Shown: positions 38,558-51,938, counted from the first letter of the stretch. The stretch: DNA of 64,000 nucleotides from Rhabditophanes sp. KR3021 (GCA_963281155.1 CAUJLY010000006.1:6014001-6078000); one strand, 5' to 3'. The notes: generated from the sequence alone by a model not told the origin. Program-made: numbers and translations.

Positions 38558-41500
38558 ATGGTAGATTCCCATAAAGAAGAAATTGATATAGATGAAGCAA
38601 ATAATAAAGAACCAGATAATGTTCACATGGATAATTTGCAAAAAAGAACCTTATTTGACCACTTTTGTGTTGTTGGGCAAACAGACGATGATTCGATGAA
38701 TGAATTATCAATAAATGATAACATACTTGCCCCAATTATTGACATCGAAGTTGTCTTTACCAGATTATCAGAGAGTGTAAGTGTGTATACATAAATTTTT
38801 TAACTTATATACTATTTTATCCATGATAGATACGGGACGGATTTGAGGGAATAATGACGACACCAACGGGATTGACCGCAGACTTACATCACGGTAGTTT
38901 TCCAGCCAACGGCTGCTTTTTAGCCATACGTAGAGGATACCATAAAGCACCCTTTGTTGACATTGGCATACTAGACAAAAGCAAGAATGAAAGTGTTAAA
39001 TCGGATTCTTACGCTATCATGCAAACACGTTATGGCAATCATGCTAGCGTAAGTAACTCTTCTAGCGACGTTTTCATTACATACCGTCGTGCAAAGGACA
39101 ATTTCCCTACAAATATTATGGTAGTAACTGATATATGTGTAATTAATGCTAGCAAAAATGAAAGGCCTCCACCATCATATTTCAAAATAGATACACCATT
39201 AAATAGAGGAATGATTGGGTCTGATATTTATATATGCTACCGGAAAGCACCAGCAATTCGAAGGCAGTTACGATATAAGCCAATAATTTTGGATAGTTTT
39301 CCAAGCATTTCACATTTACCTGCAATTCAGGAGTTACCCAAATTTTTGATGCCAAGAGGAGCGACAATCGAGGCTTGGCCTAGCTTAGTTGATCAACCGT
39401 CAGATAGTATGAGTACTTTTGTTTTAACTGATGAAAATGGAACAAAATTGTATGGAACAGTTTTAACATTCTATGAAAAATATCAAAAAAAGTTATCTGA
39501 AGATCAGTTAATAAAATTAAATCTCAAAAATAGTGAAAATGAAAACAAGTACATTAATGATACTGAATTAACTCAAAAAGAAGATATCTTGAGAGAATCA
39601 GGAGAAAAAAATGACAGAACTTCAACGTCATTGGATCTATATGAACACCAATCCGAGGTAGCAACCAAAATAACCGAATTTGAACTTTATAAAAATTTGG
39701 CTATTTGCATCATCTCCAAGTATCCATTTTTTGACTCATTTTGCAATGTTCTTCGTACTTTGAAAAAAATGGTATGTGAGAATACACATTCTAACTATTC
39801 TATCGAAAGATATATTTCTTTTTTGGTATGTTTGTTAAGAAGTAATGTTTGTTTTTTATGATAGATATTTTTAGATGTATGAAGTCATATATCCGGCACC
39901 AAGATATCCTCGTATCAAGTTAACATTACAAAAAAATGCAATTTCGTTTTTGTCTAATGATGCATCTGAATTGCCTCTTACGGGGGCTTCCTTTGTAGAC
40001 TGTCTAAGGGTAATGGGACCCTCAAATTTAATGGTTGCCGTACTATATATGCTTACTGAGGGCAAGATATTGTTTCATAGTATGAGACCCTATCTCTTAA
40101 CGACAGTCAGCGAGTCGGTGTGTGCTTTAATGTTTCCCTTCTTTTGGCAGTGTGGATATGTCCCACAATGCCCATTGGAAACAGTAGAAGTATTTGAATG
40201 CCCTGTACCAATTATTGCGGGGGTTGATTCTAATTATTTTGAAATGGTAGAATCGCAACCCGCAGATGTTGTATGTTTTGGTTTAGATACGTCAACCACA
40301 TCTGTTACCCAAAGCCAAATTAAAAAACTAATTGATGAAATGCCACCCAAGGCTGTCAAAGTATTGACAAATGGTTTAAATGAGATATTTAAAAATGTTG
40401 CTTCAGAGGACAAAAAATTGGAAACATTAAGAGCCACTGCAAATTACCAACTATTAACAGAAGTAGAGAAAGAAAGGGCTTTTAAAAATAGGGAATTTAA
40501 TTTAAAAATACGCCAAGTCTTCCTAAGGTTCATGTGTAAATTGATGGATGGTTATGGGACATGTATTAAGCCAATAACTAAGGACCCATATAGAAATGAA
40601 AATATGGATACTAGTGAAATATTTGATATTGAAAAATTTATCTCTTCCAAAGGCAAAAAAGAATTCTATAAAAAGATGATGCAGACCCAATATTTTAGCA
40701 GATTTATTGAAGAAAGAGTTTTCTTGTCAGACAAGAATGAATTCTATTTGTTTTTTGATAACTGCATGGTTAAGAATAGAACAATGCCAGATGAAGATTT
40801 GTTCGATCATAACTTACCCAAAATTTTGAATGACACAATTGTTGATTATGATCCCACTATCCCATCAGAGTTCGAAGGAAAAAGCTACTATTATCCTCAA
40901 TTTCCAACATCTTTTAAAAAAGAAAACTTTTGCTTAGAATATGTTAATGCACTCGTTGGGGTAAAAGATGCCTTAGGAGAACTGTCTGAAGATCCAACAA
41001 ATAGAAATTTAAATGTTGTAAGATGTTTGTATGAGTATGAATTTGAAAGATCGTTTACGAAGCACTTTATGGAACAGTCGCAATTGTATGGACCAAAATT
41101 TATCTTGTTCCACACCTTTTCTCTTTGGTTTACACTATTGCCAAGTTATTTAGAAAAAACCTCAAAGAAATTAAACGGTCTTGCATTAGCCTTTTTTTAT
41201 TTGGACAAATTTAAACAAATGAAACTACCAATCATCGACCAACAAGTGTTTAGAGTATTAATCCATCAATGTGGTGTCTTCGGAAAGCCATACTGGGCTT
41301 TAAAAGCATTAAGAGTATTGATAGATATGGGAGAAACACCTGATGCCATAACTTTGCCAATCTATCACAAAGCCGTAACCGCTAGAGGGTGGCCATCCGA
41401 ACAACAATTAAAAGCTTATAAGAGATTTAAAGGAGCGGCATGGTCTGTAATTGTTTGCAACTATTTTACAAAAGCATTCATTAAAAATTCAATCCCAACA

Positions 41501-44500
41501 AATGACGCTGAAGATTATAATGATGTAACATCAGTTTCCAATTCAAATACCAAAACATCACTTGCCATTTCAAGTACACCCAATAATGTAATGACAAAAA
41601 GTGAAAATCTATTATCAAGTGGCTCAATTTCCGTTATTGCAGATGAAACAAATGAAGTGGAAAATAAATGTAAAAGTTTCGCCACTAAATGGGAAGAATT
41701 TGAATTATCAAACGAAAAAAACATTCCCATCACACATTCCTTATACAGCCCTAATAGCTTGTTCCAACATTTTACAGACGAGACTATCTCAGAGGTTACG
41801 AAATACACTACTCAGTATCCCAAGCTTGACAAATTGGTAAAAGAATTTAAAGTAAAGAAAGGAAACTTTAAAACAAGATGTGTGGTCCATGAGCTTGAAC
41901 GTGACATCATTCAAATTAACAATATGTACGAAGATTGTTTAACAAAATACTGTGTCGACTATGCCCCTTCAATTAATCATGTAAATTCAAAGGACATAAT
42001 TGAAAATTTAATTAAAGATCCATATGTGTCGTCATTCGGAGAAAATTGCTCTTTAAAAGACAACAATACAGAAAGTATTCCTCCATCAATGACATCTAGC
42101 AATTATGACGAAACTTCTCAAATAGAAATTAAAATTAATGAAGAAGAGAAGAGGGAATTTGAGATAAAAAATGAAAATATAGTTTTCGAATCAGAACCGT
42201 TGGGTGTTGAGGGACCAAACAAAATGTTTGACAACCCATTGTCAGTTACTTGTAAAAATGAGGAAATAGAGCCAGATGTGGTAGATCATCAAAAAAGCAG
42301 AGAGCGATTTATTGCCGAGCATGAGAAAGTACCTTTTGCTTTAGATATAACTCAAAAATCACCATCAAGAAATGAGCGCGGTTTAATGTCAAAAAGTTGG
42401 ATTAAAGCAGTAACAAATTCACCAATAGTTAGTAGATTGTTGCGATCCCATACTTCAAATGATGTTTCCAGTGATGATGTACCCGAAAAATCTTTTCCAC
42501 AAACAGCACAAATGCATATGTCGCCGAGTTTTACCTCATACCTCTTAAAATCCGTTCGTGATAGTGCAAAAAAAGTAATTGAACCTCAAAAAGTGCACAA
42601 ACTTAAGACAGGCTTTAATTACTATATGGAAGAATTGTCAAATAACAATCCATTTCGATCAAGTTTGGATATTACAGCTCCTCCCAAAAATTTAATTCTA
42701 ACCCCAGATCAAGAAAGAGAACATTTTAACCAATTTTGCTATGAATTAGGGGATGGAAATTGTCAAAATTCAAAAGTTTTTAATAAATATTTTGTTGGAT
42801 TCGAAGACTATATAAGTATTTATCCTAGTTTAGTCCAAACTATTGGAAAATATAAAAGAATAGACCTTTGCATTGCTTCGAAATGTGATAACTGCGGTAA
42901 TATTAATTACGACGAAGATATTTTATCCAATATGACAGAACAAGATGACTCGTCGTTGTTTAAATGCTTTCATTGCATATCTTATATGACACCTGCCTTA
43001 ATCATTAAAACAGTGAATGGGGGAAAACCTAAGAAAAATAGTTATTATTGTACAAATGATTTGTCAAAGAATCAAAATTCCAACGAAGACTCCATTAAAG
43101 CTCCTTCCTGGGATGTACGCCGATTTTTGTCAATTGTATATCTACGGTTGGCTGTAGAATGTCAAATTATGCAATGTCCAAAAGCAAATTTTTCAGGACC
43201 AGGATTTGTTTTGGATCAACCACTGCTCTTCTACAATATGCTTTATTACTTTCGTCGTGCAAACTTATTTTCTCATATCAACTATTGGAGTGGAATGTCA
43301 ACTCAGATTTGCTGTGTATATGATATTCCTAATATTCACAACTCACCGTCAATGCCATTGTATATTGCGTGTAAAGATGTAAGTTTTCCCAAAAATTTAA
43401 AAAATATATTACCACGCACTTAGTGTAAAGCTAAACAATAGAAATTTTCACATGTTATTTTATTTTAATAATATTCGTTGTACTTTGGAACAATTATGTG
43501 TCTTGTTACTAAAAAGCATAAGTATATATTCTTTGGCAGTCATAAATATATATTCTTTGGAAGTCATATATAATTCCCATGAAAATGTTTTGAAAATGTC
43601 ATCTTCTGAACTTTGAAGCCCTATTACAGTTATTGTTAGCTTTAAGACATTAACAATTCAAATAGTACCTTGTCATATAATCAAAAATGCGGGATTGCCA
43701 AAAGGAAAATTTAACAAAAGATCTAAATGGTTGTGTTTGTCAGTATTTATAAATCCGATGACAATTAGTTTTTAGTTTGAAAGAAAGCCATTCATTATAA
43801 TTATTTAATGATAAATAGTATTTATATAAATGGCGGCCAATTTCTTTGCAACATGGAGAAATTCCTTAGAAAGATGAGCATTGTATATTTATACATTATT
43901 TAATTGGATATATTATGCTGTGCCAAAAAGAAAACATAAATATTCCATTTGATAAACATGTTTTTATAAATTCAACCTAAACATAATTTAAATGATAAAT
44001 GCATGTTAGTTAAAAGTGTGATAAAAATAAATTATATGGAAAAGGATTTGCAATAATTAAAATATTGTTCTATAAAATTAACAGAAGCAACCGAAAGTGT
44101 AGACTCTATTAAACAGACATCAACACAACTTTTATTCTGGTGAAAAGATCTTTGAGAATTAAAAATAATTGAAGAGAAAGGAAACTCTATATTAAATTCA
44201 GTTAAGGCAAAAAGTTACCATGTCATTTACCATCACAGCAATTAATGACAAGTTTCATCTAATTAGCGTAGAGAAGTAAAATAAATTGTTGCACTTTTAA
44301 AAGGACAAGTCTTAAGAACAGGGTACGAACTAATCAAGTCCAATTCTAGATAAATTTATGTGCTATTTTTGTGTTAAGTTACCCCTATTATACCTAAATA
44401 CAAAGCTTTTTCTCGTAATTTAGTTCTTCCGTTCTTTATTGAAGTTGATGAATTGGTATGGTAGTAAATTTAATAATCAGGGTTGATATTATAAAATTCA

Positions 44501-45118
44501 GAGATAATATAATAATTAAAATTACATAGTCAATACAAAAACCTTGAATGGAAAACATATAATATAGATCAAAATACAAGTACTAAACCTAATTCTCAAA
44601 TTACACTTGGATTATATAGAATATACGTTTTGAAAATAGACACTATTTAAAAATATCGTCATAATTATTAAACTTGCTATTAACACATCAAATTACTTTT
44701 AGGAATTTTGTAATGAAGACAATCAGGAAGCCAAAGCAGGAATTAAAAAGTTATTGGAAACCATAGTTCTAGGATTAAGAAATGATGATCTTAATAAAGC
44801 TATGAGTTTGTACAGAAATAAATTACGCGGATATCAAAATAAAAATGATCTTCATACTGGAGCAACTTTCCCTATGTATAGGTAACTAACTGCACATGTT
44901 CAAACTAAATCTAATTTTTGTATTACAGAGACTTTTTATTTGTTGCACTGGAACGTTATGGAATGCTGGTTGATAGAAATGAATTTGATTTTAAATACAG
45001 AGCAGAATTTGAAATGATTTCCCCAACAGTTATATCAAAATTGCCGACTAAAGACTATCCCCCAAAGTTAATGAATATGGCATGTAGAAGAATTTTCATT
45101 CCCCTTGATTTAAATTAA
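38558..45118 (+). CDS. DENND4/Crag-type DENN-domain Rab guanine exchange factor
   Basis: Exons 38558-38776, 38830-39771, 39875-43378, 44703-44881, 44929-45118; 1677 residues. A MABP domain comes first (about 75-200: GFEGIMTTPTGLTADL, CFLAIRRGYHKAPF, IYICYRKAPA), then the upstream DENN part (LPKFLMPRGATIEAWP, KLYGTVLTFYE), core DENN (VMGPSNLMVAVLYMLTEGKI, LMFPFFWQCGYVPQCP, VVCFGLDTSTTSV) and downstream DENN (VFLRFMCKLMDGYGTCIK). Later come a PPR-like helical pair (YWALKALRVLIDMGETPDAI), a long disordered stretch, two CxxC pairs (CDNCGN, CFHC) and the family carboxyl end TFPMYRDFLFVALERYG. The MABP-DENN-PPR order is specific to DENND4/Crag, a GEF for Rab10-class GTPases in basolateral and exocytic traffic. 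The fourth intron (1.3 kb) is far longer than the others. An AATAAA lies about 180 bases past the stop. Confidence 0.9.
43523..43570 (+). repeat. 24-bp tandem duplication inside the DENND4 intron
   Basis: TATATATTCTTTGGCAGTCA plus four bases at 43523-43546 is repeated with one main change (GCAG to GAAG) at 43547-43570. It lies near the 5' side of the long intron. Confidence 0.7.
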
Positions 45119-45199
45119 TTGCAAAAAAATCAGTTATTATTATTCCTATATATTTGGAACTATCATGGGATTAATTTGTTGATACTTGTGGGATCTCTT

Positions 45200-45258
45200 T
45201 ATATTTACTAATTATTTATATATTAACCAATTATTTATATATTTACTAATTATATATC
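45200..45258 (+). repeat. short imperfect AT repeats in the DENND4 3' region
   Basis: ATTTACTAATTATTTATATA-like segments recur two to three times just after the stop codon. Probably a simple low-complexity expansion. Confidence 0.5.
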
Positions 45259-45297
45259 TTCACATCATCCATTTTTGCATTGCTTTTGCTGTTACTG

Positions 45298-45303
45298 AAT
45301 AAA
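45298..45303 (+). terminator. probable polyadenylation signal of the DENND4 gene
   Basis: AATAAA about 180 bases after the stop, followed by T-rich sequence. Confidence 0.4.
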
Positions 45304-47269
45304 GAAATTTTATTACCTTGTTTTTGCATTGTATAAATTTACCAATATTGATAAAGTGCTGTGTATTTATTTTTTCACATTTTCTTAACATTAGTACACT
45401 TTTTATTTTTACTTGATTGTTGTTTTTAATAAAATCGAAACTCGATAGATAAAGTATTACATTTGATTTTTGTATGCATAACCATGACGTTTAGTTTATT
45501 TTTATCCTGTGATCATTTTTTATAGCAATTTTTTAAAGAAGGTGAAAATGTTTTGATTTATGCTACAAGGTTAAAAAGTGGATACTGACAACACGTATTA
45601 TTTTTTGTTATTATGAAATAATTTTACACTTTTAGATGATAAAGCTTGTACCCACGTTTGCTTAAGAAATCAATTTATATGCCTTGTGTCCATAAAAAGG
45701 GACTATAGATAATTTTCTTGTATCGGATCGACCTAAACAAAATGATCATGAGACTAATATTTGTGATTTATGACTTTTTATTTGCTCGTCTTAGTATTTG
45801 TAGCAACATAAGACCTATAAAATGCCTAGAATCTATCAATATACTTAAAATCAGTTTGCATAAAAAGATCTACCTTAACTACTTTATTATTTAACTTGGA
45901 ATAAGGCAACAGCCATCCAATCAAACTTTTTTATGTTTCCTACATTTTTAAATGTTATGCAGTTTTACTCACTTTAAATGGTATAGTATTATATTAGGAG
46001 AAAATAAAGTTGATTGAGTCACTTTAAAGATAATCAAAACTAAGATTTGATTATGAATGTGTTAACAACTATTTTGTTTACTGATAAATAATTATTATAA
46101 AAATTGGGTTTTCAATATATACCAATGTCTGCATAAATATTTAATATTTGCTTTCATTATTTCGTCGCTTTATAACCATCATTAATAATTTTGTCCAAAG
46201 GTGCCTATTTTAGTAAATAAAGTAGTAAAGGTCTTTTGTGGTCTATTGGTTTCTTGTTACATTTGCGGCAACATGCTTGTTATACTTTATAGCCTCCAAC
46301 AACAAATACTGACATTTATTCCTAGTGTTGGTTAGACTTATTCGATAAATCGAATAGAGAGCGCATTGTCTTGTTTCAGATTTGTTGGAAAAGCATCTTT
46401 TCAAGGCCATACCACAATGTAGTAAGTAATGTTTAAGCCAGTACCAACTCTTAGTTGGTTCGTAGAAGAGAAAGAAGAGTAAATTTGACTTGGTTCTCGT
46501 CACGATATATCAGCTGATTTTATACACTGCTGTTATATTGCTTAGTAGTCATGTGAATATGTATAGATGCTGTAGTTTGCGAAGCCAATTTTTTTACTTT
46601 GCTTCTCAATTAATATAATATTAGGTACATCTTTTAATTAAAACGTTCCTTAATAAGTACAGCTTTACTTTAACTTCTTAATGATTGATGGTGAATCTTC
46701 AGTTATGTGTTTAGCATTCATATTCAAAAAGGTTAATATAAAATGAATATGAGAATCTTTAGATTTCACAATATTATCGCGTGGTATTTTATTGTAATGT
46801 TATTTGTTCATTGATCAAACATTTTATGTTGAATTTATTTAAAGAACGTCGTCATATTGTCTCACATGATTTCTTACTCAGTCTAATAAGTGATAATGTA
46901 ACTACCTAATTTTATATTATTTGATTGAAAAAAGAGATGTTAGAAGGGCAAGTAATAAGATTTATCCGAAAAATATGGTTACAATACCTTAAGTCATTAT
47001 TATTAGTTAAATGATTTAGTCAAAACACATTTGATTGTTAAAGTGTATAGTGAGCTCTTAATTAATACAGACGTTTATTATCTATAAGTAAAAATGACGC
47101 TTGCGATTGCAACTATGAGTTCAAATGTAGGTATGCCATACAAAATGCCGTTTGATATAGCAACCCGACCTACACTTAATTCTTTCTATATAAAGCATAA
47201 TTGTTTATCTATCTTAGTTGTTATTGCGATTTATTGCCATTTGGTTTGATCTAATAATCATTTTCTATT
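45304..47269. other. intergenic stretch between DENND4 and lgg-2
   Basis: AT-rich. One region, 46243-46503 (minus), has an 86-codon open frame of mixed composition and somewhat higher GC that I cannot assign to a gene. It starts at GTG with no nearby ATG and has no clear splice partner. Confidence 0.45.
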
Positions 47270-47270
47270 T

Positions 47271-47276
47271 TTTAAG
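47271..47276 (+). promoter_or_regulatory. probable trans-splice acceptor for lgg-2
   Basis: TTTAAG after a T-run, 16 bases before the ATG at 47293. Only weakly consensus (AAG rather than CAG/TAG), and it could join an unseen 5' exon. Confidence 0.35.
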
Positions 47277-47292
47277 CACCCACACATTGCAA

Positions 47293-47716
47293 ATGTCTCT
47301 CCCCGGATATGCCCCTACATTTAAAGAAAGAAAAACACACGGTAAGTTCTGTTAAGTAAATATTATATAATATCTTTTGTTTTCTCATTAAAGAATTTCG
47401 CGTTAAAAGTGCTATCGAAATTCGTCAGCAACATCCAGACAAGATTCCAGTTATAATTGAGAGATACGAAACAGAAAGATACCTTCCATTAATTGATCGT
47501 TGTAAATTTTTGGTTCCAAATCACATTACAATAGCTGATTTGATGCAAATTATCCGCCGTCGGTTAAACCTCCATCCTGAACAGTCATTTTTCCTTATGG
47601 CTAATGAAAGAAGCATCGTTTCTGTTTCTACACCTCTTGATGTTGTCTATCGAAATGAAGCGGATATTGATGGCTTCTTGTACATTGTTTACACTAGCCA
47701 ACAAGCGTTTGGCTAA
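47293..47716 (+). CDS. lgg-2: LC3-type autophagy ubiquitin-like protein
   Basis: Exons 47293-47341 and 47394-47716; 123 residues. Ubiquitin-like protein that is conjugated to phosphatidylethanolamine on autophagosomes. Core motifs are PDKIPVIIERY, DRCKFLVPNHITIADL, IRRRLNLHPEQSFFLMANER and DGFLYIVYTSQ. The MSLPGYAPTFKERK amino end, the LIDRCKFLVP motif and LHPEQ match the LC3/LGG-2 branch rather than GABARAP/LGG-1 (which has KKKYLVPSD). The protein ends in ...AFG with no residues after the glycine, so lipidation would need no ATG4 trimming. The single intron interrupts codon 17 in phase 1. An AATAAA signal lies 35 bases past the stop. Confidence 0.95.
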
Positions 47717-47750
47717 CTTTAAATGAAGTGAAGATGAAAAGCATCTCCAA

Positions 47751-47756
47751 AATAAA
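47751..47756 (+). terminator. polyadenylation signal of lgg-2
   Basis: AATAAA 35 bases after the stop codon. Confidence 0.6.
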
Positions 47757-50203
47757 ACTGTTTATACATAATTATGTATATGTATATAATTTAATTACAA
47801 ACTATTGTTTTGACAAAAAAACGTGATTAAAAATCGTTCTTTCTGCTTGATTTTTAAAGTATTCTTTAAATCAACCAACCTCATTTTACTCAAGAAAGTC
47901 ATTATAATTTTTCTTATTTTTGATACAATTACATAAACAGTTTTAAAATCACCTTGTTATTATAATTTGCTAGATATTACGCCCTATATCTTTCTTGGTA
48001 ACACTCGAAGAGAGTATACACCACCCTTCATCCTAAGACGACTTTATCGTCACTAAAAATATATTATCATTTTACACTTCTCCTGCTTTCGGGCTCACAT
48101 CGTTGTCATTAATTATATTGGCAAATTGTTAAGCAAAATAAACTCATATTTAAATTGTAATACGTAAATATAAAGCATAGTTCTTAAAATAAATATGTAA
48201 GTCCTGGTCGTGCCATAAATATTTGGTAACTTGTTGATACTAATCATGGGATGATCAAGCGAGATGGATAGTGTTAAAATGAAAACAAGTAATTTGCAAG
48301 GCTTATAATAGGTATAATCTGTTTTAGATTAATTATTATTTGAATATATTAGACATTCAAAACTTTCGATTTAATAGTTTAGGGAAAAAATCGGTAAATA
48401 TATCATTTGTTAATGCATTGAGTAAATTTTAAAGATAAAATAAACACTTTACATGATTGTTTTTTAAATAATATTACAGTTGCCAAAAAGATGGCAGCAT
48501 AGACATTTATCATTGGTTTTTATAAATTAAAAGCCGTTTGATCGAGAAAGGTCAAATCTATAATACATTAAATTTGTTATCCAAAGGGTATTGAGCATTT
48601 AAATTGAGATAGACAAGATCCTATTAATAATATTTTTGGCTAGCCATTGAATCAAAACATTAATTTTAATTAAATGTCAATGTAATTTGGTTTTTAAAAT
48701 TTAGATTTGTATATTCAAGTGATAATTGCATATTAACATACATTTTCTTGATTTTTGATGGATTGGATCAGAATAAAATAATATTTAATGTATACATTTT
48801 TCCACATCAGCTGCATTAAGTTTATTACCATAAAAAATGAATTAAAAACTCTAAATTTTATTGTATAATTATTTATATGAAGTTTTCGCTTTAAAAATCA
48901 TCAACAAGAGTATTGGGATCATGATTTAAACATTTTGATTCTTGTAAAATTTTCAGAAGAATGTGGTAAACAATATTCGTTTTGTACTAATGACTAAATT
49001 ATGGAAGGTTTAATATTTGTACAAATTAAAATAGTGTTTGAAATTTGGATTCACCTGATTTTATCAAATAGTATTTATAAAAGACGTTATGGTAACTAAT
49101 ATCAATTTACAAATTTGTGTTGAGATTTTAAAAATTCAATTTGCAATGAACATTATCACTAATAAGTTTAAATTTAGCAAATATTATGAGATAAACAAAA
49201 AATCAAGGAGATTTGTGAATTTACATCTATTTGAAAGGCATATCCATTTTTAGTAATTGTTTTAATATATTGCCAAACAATTTAAAAATTTACGATTCAT
49301 AATGCTTTTATTAATCTAAAATTGAATGTTTTATTTGTTCTGGAAAATATGACAAGTACACTAACCATATAATTTAGAATAAAAATGAGTAAATATATTT
49401 TTTCATATATCACCATTATACCTTTTAAACATTTCTATGTATTGTTGATATAACTGGCATAAAGAACTAACAACATTTTAATATATGTCTTATTTCTTCC
49501 TAAATAACGCATTGTGCCACTATATACAATACATATATTTCCACATAAATATTATTTTGTTTATGATATTAGCTTGGACTACTTATTTAATTTAAAGACT
49601 TTGTATTTTATTTATTTTATTAGAGTATTTAATTTTCAAAATTCTTCATTATGCGAATGAATATACGTGAGAAAAGTATGGCTTATGAGTTTCAAAAAGA
49701 AATTCCGAAAACTCCGACAGTGGATTGGTAACACTCGTCTATTTCGACTCCCTTGTATAGCTCAAAGTGCAATGTTTTTTGAGTTGAAACCATGTATCTA
49801 TCAGTATCTACGCGTATCCATTCTTCTTGAACTTCCCTTTTAACGTGGCATCTATGCGTAAATACAAAGTTAGGTTATATTATAAACTTCCCAAATCGAA
49901 TTCATAAGTATAACGGCATAGAGCTGCAAACAATAACAGGATTCTGAAGAAAGTCATAATTAATGAGAAACTAAGAATAATATTGTCTATTTATAGTAAA
50001 TTTTACATTGATAGATTTCATTCTATAGCAGAGATAATCTTTATACGTTTTTAAATAAGTTTAAAATTCTTTTGTTAACGAAAATATGATACGAATTGAA
50101 ATCACACTAAGACAATAAACCTTAAAGTGTAAAAATACCTAACAACACAATAAAATGATACAATTTTATAGAAACTTAAATGACACAATAAACGTAAAAA
50201 TAT
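47757..50203. other. intergenic stretch between lgg-2 and ate-1
   Basis: Convergent-gene spacer, AT-rich and mostly empty. The exception is a less AT-rich island at 49670-49960 that shows coding-like frames on both strands (see findings). No feature there is firm enough to call a gene. Confidence 0.45.
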
Positions 50204-50209
50204 TTTATT
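50204..50209 (-). terminator. polyadenylation signal of ate-1
   Basis: AATAAA on the minus strand, about 50 bases after the stop at 50260. Confidence 0.5.
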
Positions 50210-50259
50210 TGTCTAGAAAAATAATATTATAGTATATGCGATAAAAGAATTGCAATTAA

Positions 50260-51926
50260 TTATCCAAGCTGGGGTAAATGAATTTTTATTGAATAAGCCA
50301 TTTCACCAATACGATTGACAAACTCTTGAAAGTTTCTTTTGAATTTATCATTGTCAATGTTACAGTAGTTTCTATGTCTCTGTAATACTTCCCACGTTAC
50401 ACCAATCAAAAATGTTCGGTCAAATGCTTTTTTACAAATTTTTAGATTCAGGTTGTTGATGTTGATAGTTGGTACTTCTTCGCTGTCATAAAAACTAGTA
50501 AACCTGCCATCGTTCTCGGCAATCTTTTCAATTGCTTCTGAGCAAGCCATCCATTTGAATGAGGTATCACAAAGTAATTCGGATGGTTCAAATTTTGCTT
50601 TATATCTCATTTTTGGACAATTGTAGATGAAATATCCCATGTAATAATACTGCAATCTCTTCAACAAAAGATGCATTTTTTTGATAGTATAAATTTCATG
50701 CAAAGCACTAAATATTCCCATATTGCAAAATGAGTAATCAGGATCATAATAAAAATACTTGGCTGATACCAAAGTCGGCAAAACATCCAACACACCAACG
50801 GCAATGAGCTTGTCATCTAAGAAATAATTTTGATGATAAGTTCCATACTTATCGACGTAAGGAAGTTCTTCGAAAGATTTGTTCATAAATTGATAACCAA
50901 TTGGAGTGGTAACCAAAAAATCTTTCCAATTAGTTTTGGATCTGTCGTTATCTTTATGAACAAGGGATTGATATTTCATGTACAAAGCTTCACTCTCTTC
51001 GGCAAAAGAGTTAAATTCAGAGCTATTGACCTTTAAAGTATGGGTGTGAAAAGTATGTCCGGTACCTGTTGTTTTCTTGTGATTAATAATTTCCGCGAAT
51101 AAACTTTCTAGACTCTTTTCACGTTTTCTCTCTCTTTCAAATCTATCTTTTTGGTATTCTTTGATATTTACTCCTTTCTTATTTAACTTATCAATTGCTC
51201 TTTCTCTTCTTATTTCCTTCTTTTTGCGAGAACGGTCGTTCCTTGGTTCACTTTGATTTACCACAGCACCAGCTCTTGCTCTCTTACTGTTTGGAGCTTT
51301 GCCGTTGTTATTAGAACTATCACTACATTCAATTTTCTCTGTCTTTGCCCCGCTTTTGAGAAAACGTAAAAATGTTGACAAGACTTGTTTTTGGCTCTTT
51401 GATATTTTAAACTGATCAACATCCAATCTTATTGTGTATTGAGGGCAACAAGTTTCATTCATGATTGGTTTATACATATAGTTCCCTGAGCTAAAACATG
51501 TCACTTAGTAATGTGATAAGTAAAGTTTTTGTTTATTTTATGATTAATACTTTTACAATCAACTATTCATCAATTACATTAACCTCTCAGGCATAACTAT
51601 TGTGCCACCGCACTTACAATATTAAGTACTATATTTGAATATCCCAGTTGCTCGCTAAATTTAATATTTGCCTTATGGGATAATATTTAAAAAAATTTGC
51701 TTACCTGCTCCAACCTCTTTGAAGTAAAATTTCAAAAGCCACAGGAGATGTGGCATGGCAATTTGAACCTGAAATTTATATTATTTTAATCAAAAGATAA
51801 GGTAATGTTGTTTTAAATATTCCATTATTTACCAATTTGTCTACGATCAGAGCATCTCTCTTTACAATATCCACAAGTTCTGGTAGCTCCTTCAGAATAA
51901 TAAAATGATAATATAACAGATTCCAT
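50260..51926 (-). CDS. ate-1: arginyl-tRNA--protein transferase (ATE1)
   Basis: Transfers arginine from Arg-tRNA to acidic amino termini in the N-degron pathway. Exons (minus) 51926-51833, 51768-51705, 51490-50260; 462 residues. The amino domain has the cysteine cluster TCGYCKERC (18, 21, 25), then RGWSSSGNYMYKP and ETCCPQYTIR (67, 68). These cysteines matter for activity and iron-sulfur binding in the family. After a lysine/arginine-rich linker (KKKEIRRERAIDKLNKKG) comes the carboxyl GNAT-like domain: KLIAVGVLDVLPTLVSAKYF, YDPDYSFCNMGIFSALHEI and YYMGYFIYNCPKMRYKAKF. Splice joins restore an unbroken ATE_N domain from three exons. A TTTCAG acceptor lies 12 bases before the ATG. Length is close to the family norm. 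Confidence 0.95.
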
Positions 51927-51938
51927 TAGTCTAAACTT

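Noticed and set aside
47094..47135. Possible alternative first exon for lgg-2 (ATG followed by GTAGGT).
   Set aside because: Joining it to the acceptor at 47276 gives the wrong reading frame for the LC3 sequence.
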